A stretch of 60,143 nt of DNA from a bacterium (lineage in GTDB: Bacteria > Patescibacteriota > Minisyncoccia > UBA6257 > UBA9933). The DNA lies in the NCBI GenBank assembly GCA_030693235.1, contig JAUYBE010000016.1, positions 99,917 to 160,059 on the forward strand, given 5' to 3'. Position 1 is the first letter of the stretch; each line of letters begins with the position of its first letter. The notes beneath the pieces are model-generated. The model had not been told where the DNA came from, made no database searches, and worked only from the letters and a program-made list of their open reading frames with translations. Shown one piece after another: positions 35,385 through 44,639 of the stretch. The position numbers and the translations under genes are program-made.

Positions 35385-36719
35385 TTTTAATATTTCCTCA
35401 ACAATCCCCTTTTCATTCCACGGAATTTTCTTCCCATTCTCCACACACATCCAAACTTCGCCGCCTTTGCCGGTTAAAACCACGGCATCGCCTTTTTTAG
35501 CCAAAGAAATCGCTTTTTTAATGGCTTCTCTCCTATCTATTATTTTAAAAACATTTCGGATTTCGGATTTCGGATTTCGGATTTGCGAGACGCCGGAAAA
35601 AATATCGTTGATTATATTTTCGGGCGGCTCGTCGTACGGATCTTCATTGGTCAAAATTATTTCATCGCAATAATGAGAAGAAATTTTGCCCATCTCTGGT
35701 CTTTTCCATTTGTCCCGTCCTCCGCCGGCTGAACCAAGCAAACAAATTAGCTTTTTATTTTTTGCTTTAAGCCCTGAGTCGATTACCGCTTTATAAACCG
35801 ATTCCAAACTTTTCGGCTCATGGGCGTAATCAACGACAACGGAAAAATTTTGCCCCATATTAACAACCTCCATCCGGCCGGCTGGCGGCTGAAAAGTCAA
35901 TAAAGATTTCTGAATATGCTCAATCGGAATGTTCTGCGACAAAGCCGCGCAAATGACTGCCGCGGCGTTATAAATATTAAACTCGCCAATAAGCGAAGTT
36001 TTAAAATTATAGCCATTGGCCTTAAATTCCGCTCCATCAGACTTGAATTTGCAATCGGTAATCCGCAATTCGTAATCCAATCGCTCATCGGCAACGGACT
36101 GCTGGCGCTTGCCGACAATCGTATAGCCGTATTTTTTGGCCGCTTTCGGCTTAATAAAATGAATAACGTGTTCATCGTCGAAGTTATAAATTGCCGCGCT
36201 GTTTCGCTTCCGAGATATTTTTTTAAACAATTCCACTTTGGCTTGCCGATAATTTTCAAAACCCTTGTGCCGCTCCAGATGCTCCGGCGAAAGATTTAAA
36301 AAAACCGCCGCGTCATAGTCAATAAACCGGTGGCGATACTGAACAATTCCTTCAGACGAAGTTTCCACCACCGCGTATCGGCAACCCGTCTTCAGCATCC
36401 GCGATAAAAGCCCTTGAAGATAAAATCGTCCGGGCATTGTTTGTTTTAAATCGTTTTTCCATTCCTCGCCGCCGATTTTAAAATTAATCGTCGTGCTCAA
36501 ACCGGTTTTATAGCCAGACGAGTTTAAAATATGGTGGATTAAATTACAGGCCGTGGTTTTTCCTTTGGTACCGGTAACGCCTATAACGATCATTCGGCGA
36601 GAAGGAAAGCCGTAAAACAAAGCAGCGGAAAAAGCCAATAAATAATGATAAGCCGGTTGGAAAAATTCAAAAACCGGCAGGGGAATTAATTTTTCTATTG
36701 TCCGCAACGCTCTTTCCAT
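35382..36719 (-). CDS. murE: Mur ligase family protein (MurE-like)
   Basis: 445 residues. ATP site GVTGTKGKTTACNLI (about 48-62), EtSSEGI, FLNLSPEHLERH, VDYAHEPKSLESVY and LLGSAGGGRDKWKRPEMG are the hallmarks of UDP-MurNAc-tripeptide synthetases. The short N-terminal domain resembles MurE-like proteins of Patescibacteria; the amino acid added is not inferred. Repeat-derived inserts occur at LDYELRITDCKFK (near 215) and QIRNPKSEIRN (near 384). Confidence in MurE over MurT-like or cyanophycin-like ligases is moderate. Confidence 0.75.
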   Translation of the reverse strand: MERALRTIEKLIPLPVFEFFQPAYHYLLAFSAALFYGFPSRRMIVIGVTGTKGKTTACNLIHHILNSSGYKTGLSTTINFKIGGEEWKNDLKQTMPGRFYLQGLLSRMLKTGCRYAVVETSSEGIVQYRHRFIDYDAAVFLNLSPEHLERHKGFENYRQAKVELFKKISRKRNSAAIYNFDDEHVIHFIKPKAAKKYGYTIVGKRQQSVADERLDYELRITDCKFKSDGAEFKANGYNFKTSLIGEFNIYNAAAVICAALSQNIPIEHIQKSLLTFQPPAGRMEVVNMGQNFSVVVDYAHEPKSLESVYKAVIDSGLKAKNKKLICLLGSAGGGRDKWKRPEMGKISSHYCDEIILTNEDPYDEPPENIINDIFSGVSQIRNPKSEIRNVFKIIDRREAIKKAISLAKKGDAVVLTGKGGEVWMCVENGKKIPWNEKGIVEEILK

Positions 36720-36744
36720 AAAAACATTACTGCCTGCTGGCAGG

Positions 36745-37326
36745 CTATTTGATAATTTTTAAAACCGCTCTCAATCGCTTTTCCAAGCCCGCCAAATTTT
36801 CCGGAAGATTTTTAACCGCTTCTTCAATTTCTTTTTGTTTATAGCCAAGATTTTTAAGAACCGACTCCAAGTCTTTATCAAAATCCAAATCAAGAATTTC
36901 GCCTTTTAAATTAATCTTTTTAAATTTCCCCAATTTGTCTTTTAATTCCAAAACAATCCGTTCGGCTTTTTTCTTGCCGATGCCCCATGATTTTTCCAAT
37001 ATATCAGCTCTGGCGCCGGACACCGCCGCCAAAAATTTTTCAATATTGGAAACGCCGGTGATTTCCAGGGCTGATTTCGGCCCGATGCCGGAAACGGAAT
37101 TTAATAATTCGAAAACTTCCAGATCTTTCTCGCTTAAAAATCCGTAAACATCGACGCCGTCGCGCCTGACAGCCAACGAACAAAAAAGTTTTGTTTTTGA
37201 TTCAATTTTGGGAAGATTTTTTGATGTTTTTTCGGAAATCAAAACTTTCAAGCCAAAACCGCTCGTTTCAATCACGGCAAATTGAGGTTTTTTTATAATC
37301 AGTTTTCCGGAAAGAGAGTAGAGCAT
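36745..37326 (-). CDS. ruvA: Holliday junction DNA helicase subunit RuvA
   Basis: 193 residues from ATG 37326. The OB domain opens MLYSLSGKLI, and the helix-hairpin-helix region has LNSVSGIGPKSALEI and SWGIGKKKAERIVLELKDKL. The C-terminal domain III ends LEKRLRAVLKIIK. It recognises four-way junctions with RuvB. ruvB and ruvC lie elsewhere in this window rather than in one operon. Confidence 0.93.
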   Translation of the reverse strand: MLYSLSGKLIIKKPQFAVIETSGFGLKVLISEKTSKNLPKIESKTKLFCSLAVRRDGVDVYGFLSEKDLEVFELLNSVSGIGPKSALEITGVSNIEKFLAAVSGARADILEKSWGIGKKKAERIVLELKDKLGKFKKINLKGEILDLDFDKDLESVLKNLGYKQKEIEEAVKNLPENLAGLEKRLRAVLKIIK

Positions 37327-37505
37327 AAAAAAATCACCGAATAACAAATTTATTACGAATATACGAATATTTTAATCTATTATGGTTGACAGGGCAAGCA
37401 GCATAGGTAGAATGAATAATGAATTGTGAATAATGAATTATGGTTATGAATTTATAATTTTTTCATTCTTAATTCCTAATTCATGCTTCATAATTCAAAT
37501 ATCAT

Positions 37506-37760
37506 ATGCCTATCATCAAATCAGCCAAAAAAGCCCTGCGGCAAAATATTTCGCGCCGAAAAAGAAACCTCAAAAAAAAGGCGGAGTTAAAAAAGGTCAT
37601 CAAAGAATACAAAAAATTGATTATTGCCAAAGACAAAGAAAAGGCTAATGAATATCTGTCGCAAGTTTATAAAAAACTGGATAAAGCGGCTAGGGTAAAT
37701 CTCATCAAAAAAAACAAAGCCGCGAGATTAAAATCGGGATTGTCAAAACTAATAAAATAA
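37506..37760 (+). CDS. rpsT: Ribosomal protein bS20
   Basis: 84 residues, highly basic and helical: MPIIKSAKKALRQNISRRKRN is the family start. The C-terminus NLIKKNKAARLKSGLSKLIK is typical. The upstream region to 37327 contains AATTATGAATT and CGAATATACG repeats. A terminator follows. Confidence 0.93.
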   Translation: MPIIKSAKKALRQNISRRKRNLKKKAELKKVIKEYKKLIIAKDKEKANEYLSQVYKKLDKAARVNLIKKNKAARLKSGLSKLIK

Positions 37761-37785
37761 AAACTCCGTTGTCGGGAGTTTTTAT
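37761..37785 (+). terminator. Terminator after rpsT
   Basis: AAACTCC and GGGAGTTT pair around a 7-base loop (GTTGTC), followed by TTTATTTTTC. A CGATCG hairpin comes 18 bp further on. Confidence 0.75.
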
Positions 37786-37802
37786 TTTTCTAACTTAAAA
37801 TT

Positions 37803-37840
37803 TTAGTCAACACTCGCACGATCGTCTAATTGTTGACTAA
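37803..37840. repeat. CGATCG hairpin 3 (between rpsT and pnp)
   Basis: TTAGTCAACA and TGTTGACTAA form a 10-bp perfect stem. The loop holds TCGCACGATCGTCTAA with the core at 37819-37824. It is followed by a T-run. It lies in the gap between two convergent genes. Confidence 0.75.
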
Positions 37841-37862
37841 TTTTTTTATTTTTATTTCAATT

Positions 37863-39968
37863 TTAATTTACCGCTTTCAGCGACAATCCGATTCTTCCAT
37901 TATCAAGTTTTACTACTTTTGCCCTAACGACATTGCCGATTTTTACGACATCTTCAACTTTTTCAACAAACCCTTCTTTTAATTCCGAAACGTGAATCAT
38001 CCCGTCGTTGCCGCCGCCCAAATCAACAATGGCGCCAAAATCCAAAATCTTAATAACTTCGCCTTCGATAATTTCGCCTATCTGAAATTCGCGAGTAAGC
38101 GATTTAATATAACTAATCGCCAATAGGGCTTTTTCACGGTCGGTCGAAGCCACAAAAACCCGGCCGTCTTCTTCAATATCAATACTGCTGACGCCGGTGT
38201 CGGCGATAATTTTGTTAATTATTTTTCCGCCCGGACCGATGACTTCGCCGATTCTCTCCGGATTAATTTCCACTGTCATAATAATCGGAGCGAAAGAAGA
38301 AACTTGCGGTTTCGGCTTATCAATGGCTTTTTTCATCGCCTCTAAAATTTCCAAGCGGGCTTTTTTAGCCTGAATCAAAACTTCTTTTAATATTTCAGGC
38401 GTAACTCCTTCGATTTTAACGTCCATCTGAACGGCGGCAATACCGTCCTCGGTACCGGCGACTTTGCAATCCATATCGCCGTAATGGTCCTCCGGCCCCT
38501 GAATGTCGGTTAAAATTTTATAATTTTGTTGGTCAACCATAAGTCCCATCGCAATCCCGGCTACGGCTTTTTTAATCGGCACGCCGGCATCCATCAAAGC
38601 CATTGAAGAAGCGCAAACCGTCGCCATTGAAGACGAGCCGTTGGAAGACAAAATTTCGGAAACAATTCTAATGGTGTATGGAAATTCTTCCTGCGACGGA
38701 ATAAGAGATTGAACCGCTTTCCCCGCCAAGGCGCCGTGCCCGATTTCTCTGCGGTTGGTTACGCCCAGACGCTTGACTTCTCCGGTTGAAAAAGGCGGAA
38801 AATTATAATGAAGCATAAATCGCCGCTTAATCGTAGATTCCATCGTCTCCATTAATTGTTCCGCGCCGGGCGCTCCCAAAGTCACAACTGCCAATGCTTG
38901 GGTATTGCCGCGAGCGAAAAGAGCCGAGCCGTGGAGCCGTTTAAACAAGCCGACTTCGGCGTAAAGCGACCTGACCTCGTCCAATTTTCTGGCATCCGGT
39001 CTTTTTTCCGATTCTAAAATATTTTTATGAACAATCCTGTCTATTTCTTCTTCAAATAGATACTCTACTCCGGAAAAATCCGAAACGCCTTCGCTTTTCA
39101 GATATTCAAAAAGGCCGGATTTTAATTCGGCGAGGTTGTCGCTTTGCTCTTTTTTATTTCCAACGTAAATAGCCTGCTCCAATTTGTCCCCCAAAAACCC
39201 GAGAATTTTATTTTTAATTTCCGAGTCTATTTCTTTCAGTAAAATTTTTACTTTCGGTTTGCCGATTTTTTCTTTGATTTCTTTTTGAAATCCAATTAGT
39301 TTTTTGATTTCAATTTGGGCTTTCTCAAAAGCGTCGATAATGTCGTCTTCCTTCGCTTCATTTCCCGCCAATTCAATCATATTTATTTTATCTTCGGTTC
39401 CACTAACAAAAGCTTCAAAAAGAATCTGTTTTTCTCCGCCAGAAGGGGCGGATAATTCAGGGTCTGTCGGATTAATGAGTAAATCTCCGTCTTTGGTTTT
39501 TATCAATCTTAAACCGGCAACCGGACCGGCCCAGGGAATATCGGAAATCAAAAGAGCGGTTGAGGCGGAAAGCAATGAAATAAAATCAGGGTCGTTTTCT
39601 TCGTCATAAGACAAAACCGTAATCACTATCTGGACGTCGCGGCGCATTCGCGAATCAAAAAGCGGCCTCAAGGTTCTGTCAATCATCCGGCCGGACAAAA
39701 CCGCGCCTTCCGAAGGCCTGCCTTCGCGTCTGACAAACCGGCTGCCGAGAATTTTGCCGGCCGCGTAAAAACGCTCTTCATAATCCACGCTCAACGGAAA
39801 ATAATCCGTGATCCTGTCTTCCTTCCCCATCACCGCCGTCACTAAAACCGAAGTGTCGCCAAAAATGCCCAAAACCGCGGCGTTGGCTTGGCCGGCTAAA
39901 TCAGAAACTTCTAATGTTAAGGTTTTGCCATTAATTTCTGTTGTAAATTGTTGTTTGTTTAAATTCAT
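37863..39968 (-). CDS. pnp: Polyribonucleotide nucleotidyltransferase
   Basis: 701 residues. Two RNase PH domains (first with VTAVMGKEDRITDYFPLSVDYEERFYAAG, second with LGAPGAEQLMETMES and MALMDAGVPI) are followed by a KH domain (IGPGGKIINKIIADTG) and an S1 domain ending NGRIGLSLKAVN. It degrades RNA 3' to 5' with phosphate. It overlaps the NYN-domain gene by 4 bp, the rpsO-NYN-pnp order replacing the usual rpsO-pnp. Confidence 0.97.
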   Translation of the reverse strand: MNLNKQQFTTEINGKTLTLEVSDLAGQANAAVLGIFGDTSVLVTAVMGKEDRITDYFPLSVDYEERFYAAGKILGSRFVRREGRPSEGAVLSGRMIDRTLRPLFDSRMRRDVQIVITVLSYDEENDPDFISLLSASTALLISDIPWAGPVAGLRLIKTKDGDLLINPTDPELSAPSGGEKQILFEAFVSGTEDKINMIELAGNEAKEDDIIDAFEKAQIEIKKLIGFQKEIKEKIGKPKVKILLKEIDSEIKNKILGFLGDKLEQAIYVGNKKEQSDNLAELKSGLFEYLKSEGVSDFSGVEYLFEEEIDRIVHKNILESEKRPDARKLDEVRSLYAEVGLFKRLHGSALFARGNTQALAVVTLGAPGAEQLMETMESTIKRRFMLHYNFPPFSTGEVKRLGVTNRREIGHGALAGKAVQSLIPSQEEFPYTIRIVSEILSSNGSSSMATVCASSMALMDAGVPIKKAVAGIAMGLMVDQQNYKILTDIQGPEDHYGDMDCKVAGTEDGIAAVQMDVKIEGVTPEILKEVLIQAKKARLEILEAMKKAIDKPKPQVSSFAPIIMTVEINPERIGEVIGPGGKIINKIIADTGVSSIDIEEDGRVFVASTDREKALLAISYIKSLTREFQIGEIIEGEVIKILDFGAIVDLGGGNDGMIHVSELKEGFVEKVEDVVKIGNVVRAKVVKLDNGRIGLSLKAVN

Positions 39969-40468
39969 TTTTTTAGTATCACTCTCGGTATTTTTTCCAA
40001 ATCAATAAAAAAATCCGCCGCTTCTTTGAGTTTGGCCGAAGCGCTGCGGCCAAAAGCCGCCACTTCAACTTCTCTGCCCAAACCCCATTTCAAATATTCC
40101 ACCAAGGGCACGAAATCGCCGTCGCCGGTTACCAGAACAATCGCGTCTAAAAAACTCGACATTCGAATGGCATCAACCGCCATTCCAACGTCCCAATCGG
40201 CTTTTTTTATGCCGCCCGGAAAAATTTGGAGATCTTTAACTCGTAATTCGACTCCGGCCTTGGTCAGAGCTTCAAAAAATGAAGCTTCCGCCGAATCTTC
40301 TCCTTCGCTTTTAACCACGTAACCAAGCGTCCGAATCAGCGGCCGGCCAGCAACCAGTTCCTTGATAAGTTCCCGGTAATTCACCCGAGCGCCATAAAGA
40401 TTCTTGGCCGAATGATAAAGATTTTGAATATCGATAAAAATTCCGATCCGTTGATTTTTGTAAATCAT
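39965..40468 (-). CDS. NYN-domain (LabA/DUF88-type) putative ribonuclease
   Basis: 167 residues. The PIN-like fold has acidic positions in [37 protein letters not shown] and [19 protein letters not shown] domains are metal-dependent nucleases acting on RNA. It overlaps rpsO and pnp by 4 bp each, so it is translated with the RNA-decay enzyme and probably joins RNA processing. Confidence 0.85.
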   Translation of the reverse strand: MIYKNQRIGIFIDIQNLYHSAKNLYGARVNYRELIKELVAGRPLIRTLGYVVKSEGEDSAEASFFEALTKAGVELRVKDLQIFPGGIKKADWDVGMAVDAIRMSSFLDAIVLVTGDGDFVPLVEYLKWGLGREVEVAAFGRSASAKLKEAADFFIDLEKIPRVILKK

Positions 40469-40737
40469 ACCTTCTTTTTCAATCCCAACTTCCTCACTAT
40501 CGCCGAATAACTTTTCGGACTATTCTTGCTCAAATAATCTAAAAGTCTTTTCCGCTTGCCAACCATTTTCAATAATCCCCGGCGCGAATGATGGTCTTTC
40601 GGATTCTGCTTCAAGTGCCCGATCAATTCAAGAATTTGCTTCGTTAATAAAGCGACCTGAACCTCGCTTGAACCGCTGTCGCTTTCATGAAGTTGAAATT
40701 CATCAACAGTGTTTCTTTTTTGCCGAGCAGTTAACAT
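40465..40737 (-). CDS. rpsO: Ribosomal protein uS15
   Basis: 90 residues. [22 protein letters not shown] and [28 protein letters not shown] are the S15 core that binds 16S rRNA. A promoter (TTGACA, 18-bp spacer, TATACT) lies just upstream on the minus strand. Confidence 0.97.
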   Translation of the reverse strand: MLTARQKRNTVDEFQLHESDSGSSEVQVALLTKQILELIGHLKQNPKDHHSRRGLLKMVGKRKRLLDYLSKNSPKSYSAIVRKLGLKKKV

Positions 40738-40744
40738 TGAAATC

Positions 40745-40774
40745 AGTATAATTTATCTTTGGTTGTGTTGTCAA
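40745..40774 (-). promoter_or_regulatory. Promoter of rpsO
   Basis: TTGACA (40774-40769) and TATACT (40750-40745) with an 18-bp spacer, very close to the start codon (40737). The transcript would have almost no leader. Confidence 0.65.
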
Positions 40775-40784
40775 CCTCGTTAAG

Positions 40785-40812
40785 TTGACAGACGTCGCAA
40801 TCCATATAAACT
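40785..40812 (+). promoter_or_regulatory. Promoter of the S1-domain protein gene
   Basis: TTGACA at 40785-40790, a 16-bp spacer and TAAACT at 40807-40812. The start codon is only 8 bases further, so the mRNA is leaderless or nearly so. It is divergent to the rpsO promoter. Confidence 0.55.
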
Positions 40813-40820
40813 AATAAAAT

Positions 40821-41915
40821 ATGTTAGCGGTTAATAATAAAAAAACAGACTCGGCCGTCGGCCAACTGATAAAAACCGAACCGGATTTGATTTCCTTTCT
40901 TAAAGAAAATGATTTGATGGAAGCGAAACTTTTAAGAAAAACGCCAAAGGCGGTTTATTTTGATTTGGGAAAATTCGGCACGGGCATTGTTTATGGCGTC
41001 GAACTTTTAAACTCCAAAAACATCGTCAAAAGCTTGAACGCCGGAGAACCGATAACCGCTAAAATAATTGACGTTGAAAACGACGAGGGCTATGTCGAAC
41101 TTTCCCTGGCCGGCGCCCACAAACAAAAAAACTGGCAAGAAATCAAGGAAATCAAAGAGAAAGAAGAAGCGCTAACCGTTAAAATTATCGGCGCCAACAG
41201 CGGCGGTCTGGTCGCCAACGTAAATGAAATCAAGGCCTTCTTGCCGGTTTCCCAATTATCGAGCGAACACTATCCGCGAGTCGATGACGGCGACCGAAGA
41301 AAAATCTTGGAAGAATTAAGAAAGCTTGTCGGCCAAGAAATAAAAGTTAAAATCATTGATTTTAATCCGCGCGCCGATAAATTAATCATTTCCGAAAGGG
41401 GCGTTATGGAACAAAATATTAAAGAACTTTTGAATCAATACAAGGCCGGCGATATTATTAATGGCGTCGTTTCCGGCATCGCCAATTTCGGAGTCTTCGT
41501 TCGTTTTGTCGACCAGCCGGCGATTGAAGGAATGATTCATATTTCCGAAATCGACCATCGCCTGATCGACGCTCCGAAAGAAGCCGTCGAAATCGACGAA
41601 GAAGTCAAAGCGAAAATCATTGAAATAAAAGATGGTCAGGTTTTTCTCTCGCTTAAAGCCCTAAAATCCAACCCGTGGGAAACCGCTGCCGAGAAATTCA
41701 AAGAAGGCCAGGAAGTTGGCGGCGCTGTTTATAAATACAATCCGTTCGGCGTTTATATTAATTTAGAGCATAACCTCCAAGGATTGATTCACGTGGCTGA
41801 ATTCGGCAGTCAGGAAGAAATGAGAAAGAAATTGGAAATCGGCAAAAAACATCATTTTATTATTGAATCAATAAAACCGGAAGAGAAAAGAATTCTTCTG
41901 AAATTGAAAAAATGA
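40821..41915 (+). CDS. rpsA: S1-domain RNA-binding protein (ribosomal protein bS1-like)
   Basis: 364 residues with about four S1 repeats, such as AKIIDVENDEGYVELSLAGAH, FLPVSQLSSEHYPRV, INGVVSGIANFGVFVRF and AVYKYNPFGVYINLEH. Bacterial S1 has six; four-repeat forms occur in reduced genomes. It binds mRNA at the ribosome. Given that many genes here lack Shine-Dalgarno sites, its role may matter more than usual (inference). A terminator follows. Confidence 0.85.
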   Translation: MLAVNNKKTDSAVGQLIKTEPDLISFLKENDLMEAKLLRKTPKAVYFDLGKFGTGIVYGVELLNSKNIVKSLNAGEPITAKIIDVENDEGYVELSLAGAHKQKNWQEIKEIKEKEEALTVKIIGANSGGLVANVNEIKAFLPVSQLSSEHYPRVDDGDRRKILEELRKLVGQEIKVKIIDFNPRADKLIISERGVMEQNIKELLNQYKAGDIINGVVSGIANFGVFVRFVDQPAIEGMIHISEIDHRLIDAPKEAVEIDEEVKAKIIEIKDGQVFLSLKALKSNPWETAAEKFKEGQEVGGAVYKYNPFGVYINLEHNLQGLIHVAEFGSQEEMRKKLEIGKKHHFIIESIKPEEKRILLKLKK

Positions 41916-41929
41916 TGCCTTTGGCAAAG

Positions 41930-41952
41930 CCTTGACACTGTCAGGGTTTTTT
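41930..41952 (+). terminator. Terminator after the S1-domain gene
   Basis: CCTTGAC and GTCAGGG pair around a 3-base loop (ACT), with T-G wobble, followed by TTTTTT. Confidence 0.75.
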
Positions 41953-42161
41953 ATAATAATTTAATTAACTTGTGGCTTTCCCCTGATTGGCTGGGCGCGA
42001 TTGTGAAGAAAATCATAAGAGGTTATCGACGCGATTGCGAAGAAAGTCGCAAGAAGCACATTAATAAAAATTTAGAAAAAGGGGGTGAAAAATCAATTTT
42101 AGTTAGTTAAGGAAAATTTTTTATATTAACAATTTCACCAAAATAGAATAAGGAGAAATTC

Positions 42162-42395
42162 ATGGAACCAGCTAATGGGAGAGGCGAAAATCTGGTCAGA
42201 ATCAGAATCAAGGACGCTCCGGAAACAAGATGTTGCCCGAAATTGCACAAGTTTATAGGCATGACACGAAACGCAATCGCTACGCCGGCAGGACTTTATG
42301 TTTTTTATTTTACCGCCTCAAATGGAAATGGATTTGGCGGCATAATAACCGAGCCGCATCAGATTGCGTCGCATTTGGTAGAAGTACTCTCCTAA
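42162..42395 (+). CDS. Small protein of unknown function (77 residues)
   Basis: The start has an AAGGAG site seven bases upstream. The composition is mixed with two adjacent cysteines (CCPKL) and no membrane helix. No family recognised. An unusual leader precedes it: 41968-42112 holds a possible 48-codon frame with no start ATG. A strong terminator follows. Confidence 0.5.
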   Translation: MEPANGRGENLVRIRIKDAPETRCCPKLHKFIGMTRNAIATPAGLYVFYFTASNGNGFGGIITEPHQIASHLVEVLS

Positions 42396-42480
42396 ACCTA
42401 TGGCGGGCGTGGCCTTACCTCGAGAGCGCGCCGTAGTCGAGAGCAATAAAGGTCCCTCCTACCTTTAGCTCTTGCTTTTG

Positions 42481-42519
42481 GGCAGAGTTCTTTCTTCAAG
42501 AAAGAGCTCTGCCTTTTTT
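42481..42519 (+). terminator. Strong Rho-independent terminator
   Basis: GGCAGAG-TCTTTCTT pairs with AAGAAAGA-CTCTGCC (one mismatch in a ~15-bp stem) and is followed by TTTTTT. It ends the 42162 gene's transcript. Confidence 0.9.
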
Positions 42520-42594
42520 ATTTTTTCAGTTAAAGGCTGATTCGCCTCGGGCGAAAAATAATCTTAAATTAATTAAATTTTTATATTCTGATAT

Positions 42595-42633
42595 TTTACT
42601 ATAGTATCTCACGATCGTAGGATATCATAGTAA
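42595..42633. repeat. CGATCG hairpin 6 (upstream of ftsH)
   Basis: TTTACTAT..TATC and GATA..ATAGTAAA pair with two non-Watson-Crick positions. The core CGATCG is at 42612-42617, within TCTCACGATCGTAGGA. It lies 38 bp upstream of the ftsH -35 element. Confidence 0.7.
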
Positions 42634-42670
42634 ATTAAAAACAAACCAAATAAATCTAAAAAGTAGAAAT

Positions 42671-42698
42671 TTGACAGCCGATTAAAAATTACTATAAT
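42671..42698 (+). promoter_or_regulatory. ftsH promoter
   Basis: TTGACA (42671-42676), 16-bp spacer, TATAAT (42693-42698), both consensus hexamers. The ATG follows 7 bases later, so the message is essentially leaderless. Confidence 0.85.
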
Positions 42699-42705
42699 TT
42701 ATAAG

Positions 42706-44544
42706 ATGAAAACCTTGTCAAAAAATGTTTTTTGGGCGATTACAACGCTTCTTTTAATAGCGTTTATTTTTTCGTTCTTTTACGCCGAACAAAAACAGCC
42801 TGTGGTTTTAAGCATTGACCAACTGGTTTTAAAAATTAACAGCGGTGAAATTTCAAAAATTATCGTCAACGGCAATAATTTGGAAATTGAACTGAAAAAT
42901 AACGACAAGGCGGTTTCCAAAAAAGAAACCGAAGCCGGACTTTCGGAAACTTTAAAAAATTTCGGCGTTAATCCCGAAGCGCTTCAAAAAGTTAATCTGG
43001 CAATCAAGGAAGAATCTGGTTTCCGCTACTGGGCGAGCATTCTTATCCCCTCTCTTTTGCCGCTTCTTATTATCGGCGTCTTTTTATGGTTGATGTTCCG
43101 CCAGGCCAAAACCGGAATGAGCCAGGCCTTCACTTTCGGCAAAGCCAATATTAAACTTTTTTCCCAATTCAAGGACCAAATTACTTTCAAAGACGTTGCT
43201 GGACTGAAAGAAGCCAAAGAAGAATTGCTGGAAGTGGTTGATTTTTTGAAAAATCCGAAAAAATATCTGGAAATCGGCGCTAAAATCCCCAAAGGAGTTT
43301 TGCTTTTTGGCGCGCCGGGAACGGGAAAAACACTGCTTGCGCGCGCCGTAGCCGGCGAAGCCAATGTGCCGTTTTTTCATATTTCCGGTTCGGAATTTGT
43401 GGAAATGTTTGTCGGAGTTGGCGCCAGCAGAGTCAGGGATTTATTCCAAACCGCCAAAAAAGCCGGTCGGTGTATTATTTTTATTGATGAAATCGACGCC
43501 GTCGGCCGCGAGCGCGGCGCCGGCTTGGGAGGCGGAAACGACGAAAGAGAACAAACTCTTAACCAAATCTTGGTTGAAATGGACGGCTTTGAAAGAAACG
43601 ACGAAAGAATAATTTTGGCGGCGACCAATCGCCCGGATGTCTTGGATTCGGCGCTTTTGCGCCCCGGCCGATTTGACCGCCGGATTATTTTGGACTTGCC
43701 GGACATTAATGACCGCGAAGAAATTTTGAAAATCCACAGCCGCGGAAAAATTTTATCCAAAGATATTAATTTAAGAAAAGCCGCGGAGCGAACTCCGGGA
43801 TTTTCCGGAGCGGATTTAAGCAATTTAATGAACGAAGCGGCGCTTTGGGCCGCCAGAAAAAACCGAAAAGAAGTTGTCCAGCAGGATATTTTTGATTCAA
43901 TTGAAAAAGTTTTGCTCGGTCCCGAGCGCCGAAGCCGAGTTTTATCAGCGAAAGAAAAAGAAATCATCGCTTATCATGAAGCCGGTCACGCCTTAGTGGC
44001 GGCCAGCCTGAAAAATGCCGATCCGATCCATAAAGTTTCCATCGTCGCCCGCGGCCGGGCCGGCGGTTATACTTTAAAACTTCCGATTGAAGAAACTTAT
44101 CTGCGAACCAAATCGCAATTTATGACCGATTTATCCATGATGCTCGGCGGTTATATCGCCGAAAAAACGACTTTTGGCGATATTTCTACCGGCGCTTCCA
44201 ATGATCTACAGAACGCTTCCGAATTAGCGCGGAAGCTGGTCACTAAATTCGGGATGAGCGAAAAACTCGGGCCGATTACTTACGGCAAAACAGAAGAATT
44301 GGTTTTCTTGGGCCGCGAAATCACCGCCGGAAAAAATTATTCCGAAAAAATCGCGGGGGAGATTGACAAAGAAGTCAAAGCCCTAATTGACAAAGCCTTT
44401 GAAACCGCCAAAAAAATCATTATTTCCCGAAAACACGTTCTCAAAAACATCGCTCAAGAATTAATCGAAAAAGAAACCCTGGAAAGAGAAGCATTTGAAA
44501 ATCTGATAAAAGGATTTAAACTTAAGCCGATAGCGATTCAATAA
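42706..44544 (+). CDS. ftsH: ATP-dependent zinc metalloprotease FtsH
   Basis: 612 residues. Two membrane helices (about 8-25 and 104-128) bracket an extracellular segment. The AAA+ domain has Walker A GAPGTGKT (about 202-209), Walker [11 protein letters not shown], and the second region [20 protein letters not shown]. The protease site HEAGH lies at about 424-428. FtsH degrades damaged membrane proteins. It is transcribed from a consensus promoter and is followed by tRNA-Ile. Confidence 0.97.
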   Translation: MKTLSKNVFWAITTLLLIAFIFSFFYAEQKQPVVLSIDQLVLKINSGEISKIIVNGNNLEIELKNNDKAVSKKETEAGLSETLKNFGVNPEALQKVNLAIKEESGFRYWASILIPSLLPLLIIGVFLWLMFRQAKTGMSQAFTFGKANIKLFSQFKDQITFKDVAGLKEAKEELLEVVDFLKNPKKYLEIGAKIPKGVLLFGAPGTGKTLLARAVAGEANVPFFHISGSEFVEMFVGVGASRVRDLFQTAKKAGRCIIFIDEIDAVGRERGAGLGGGNDEREQTLNQILVEMDGFERNDERIILAATNRPDVLDSALLRPGRFDRRIILDLPDINDREEILKIHSRGKILSKDINLRKAAERTPGFSGADLSNLMNEAALWAARKNRKEVVQQDIFDSIEKVLLGPERRSRVLSAKEKEIIAYHEAGHALVAASLKNADPIHKVSIVARGRAGGYTLKLPIEETYLRTKSQFMTDLSMMLGGYIAEKTTFGDISTGASNDLQNASELARKLVTKFGMSEKLGPITYGKTEELVFLGREITAGKNYSEKIAGEIDKEVKALIDKAFETAKKIIISRKHVLKNIAQELIEKETLEREAFENLIKGFKLKPIAIQ

Positions 44545-44558
44545 GTCGTTATCCGTTT

Positions 44559-44635
44559 GCGCCCGTAGCTCAACTGGTTAGAGCACCGAGCTTATACCTC
44601 GGCGGTTCTTGGTTCGAGTCCAAGCGGGCGCACCA
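44559..44635 (+). tRNA. tRNA-Ile (anticodon UAU)
   Basis: Acceptor GCGCCCG pairs with CGGGCGC; discriminator A and encoded CCA follow. The anticodon arm is CCGAG-CTTATAC-CTCGG giving TAT, and the T-arm is CTTGGTTCGAGTCCAAG. It reads AUA. The tRNA lies between ftsH and the DedA gene, whose ATG is four bases past the CCA. Confidence 0.92.
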
Positions 44636-44639
44636 AATT

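Larger units (their letters stand above)
42396..42705. other. 310-bp intergenic region before ftsH
   Basis: It contains the terminator at 42481-42519, the CGATCG hairpin at 42595-42633 and the ftsH promoter at 42671-42698. Between 42400 and 42480 GC-rich DNA with short inverted pieces is visible; no coding frame. Confidence 0.6.

Noticed and set aside
41968-42112. A 48-codon open frame (VKKIIRGYRRDCEESRKK) before the 42162 gene
   Set aside because: It has only a TTG start without a ribosome-binding site and no family match; it may be coding-like by chance or a fossil.
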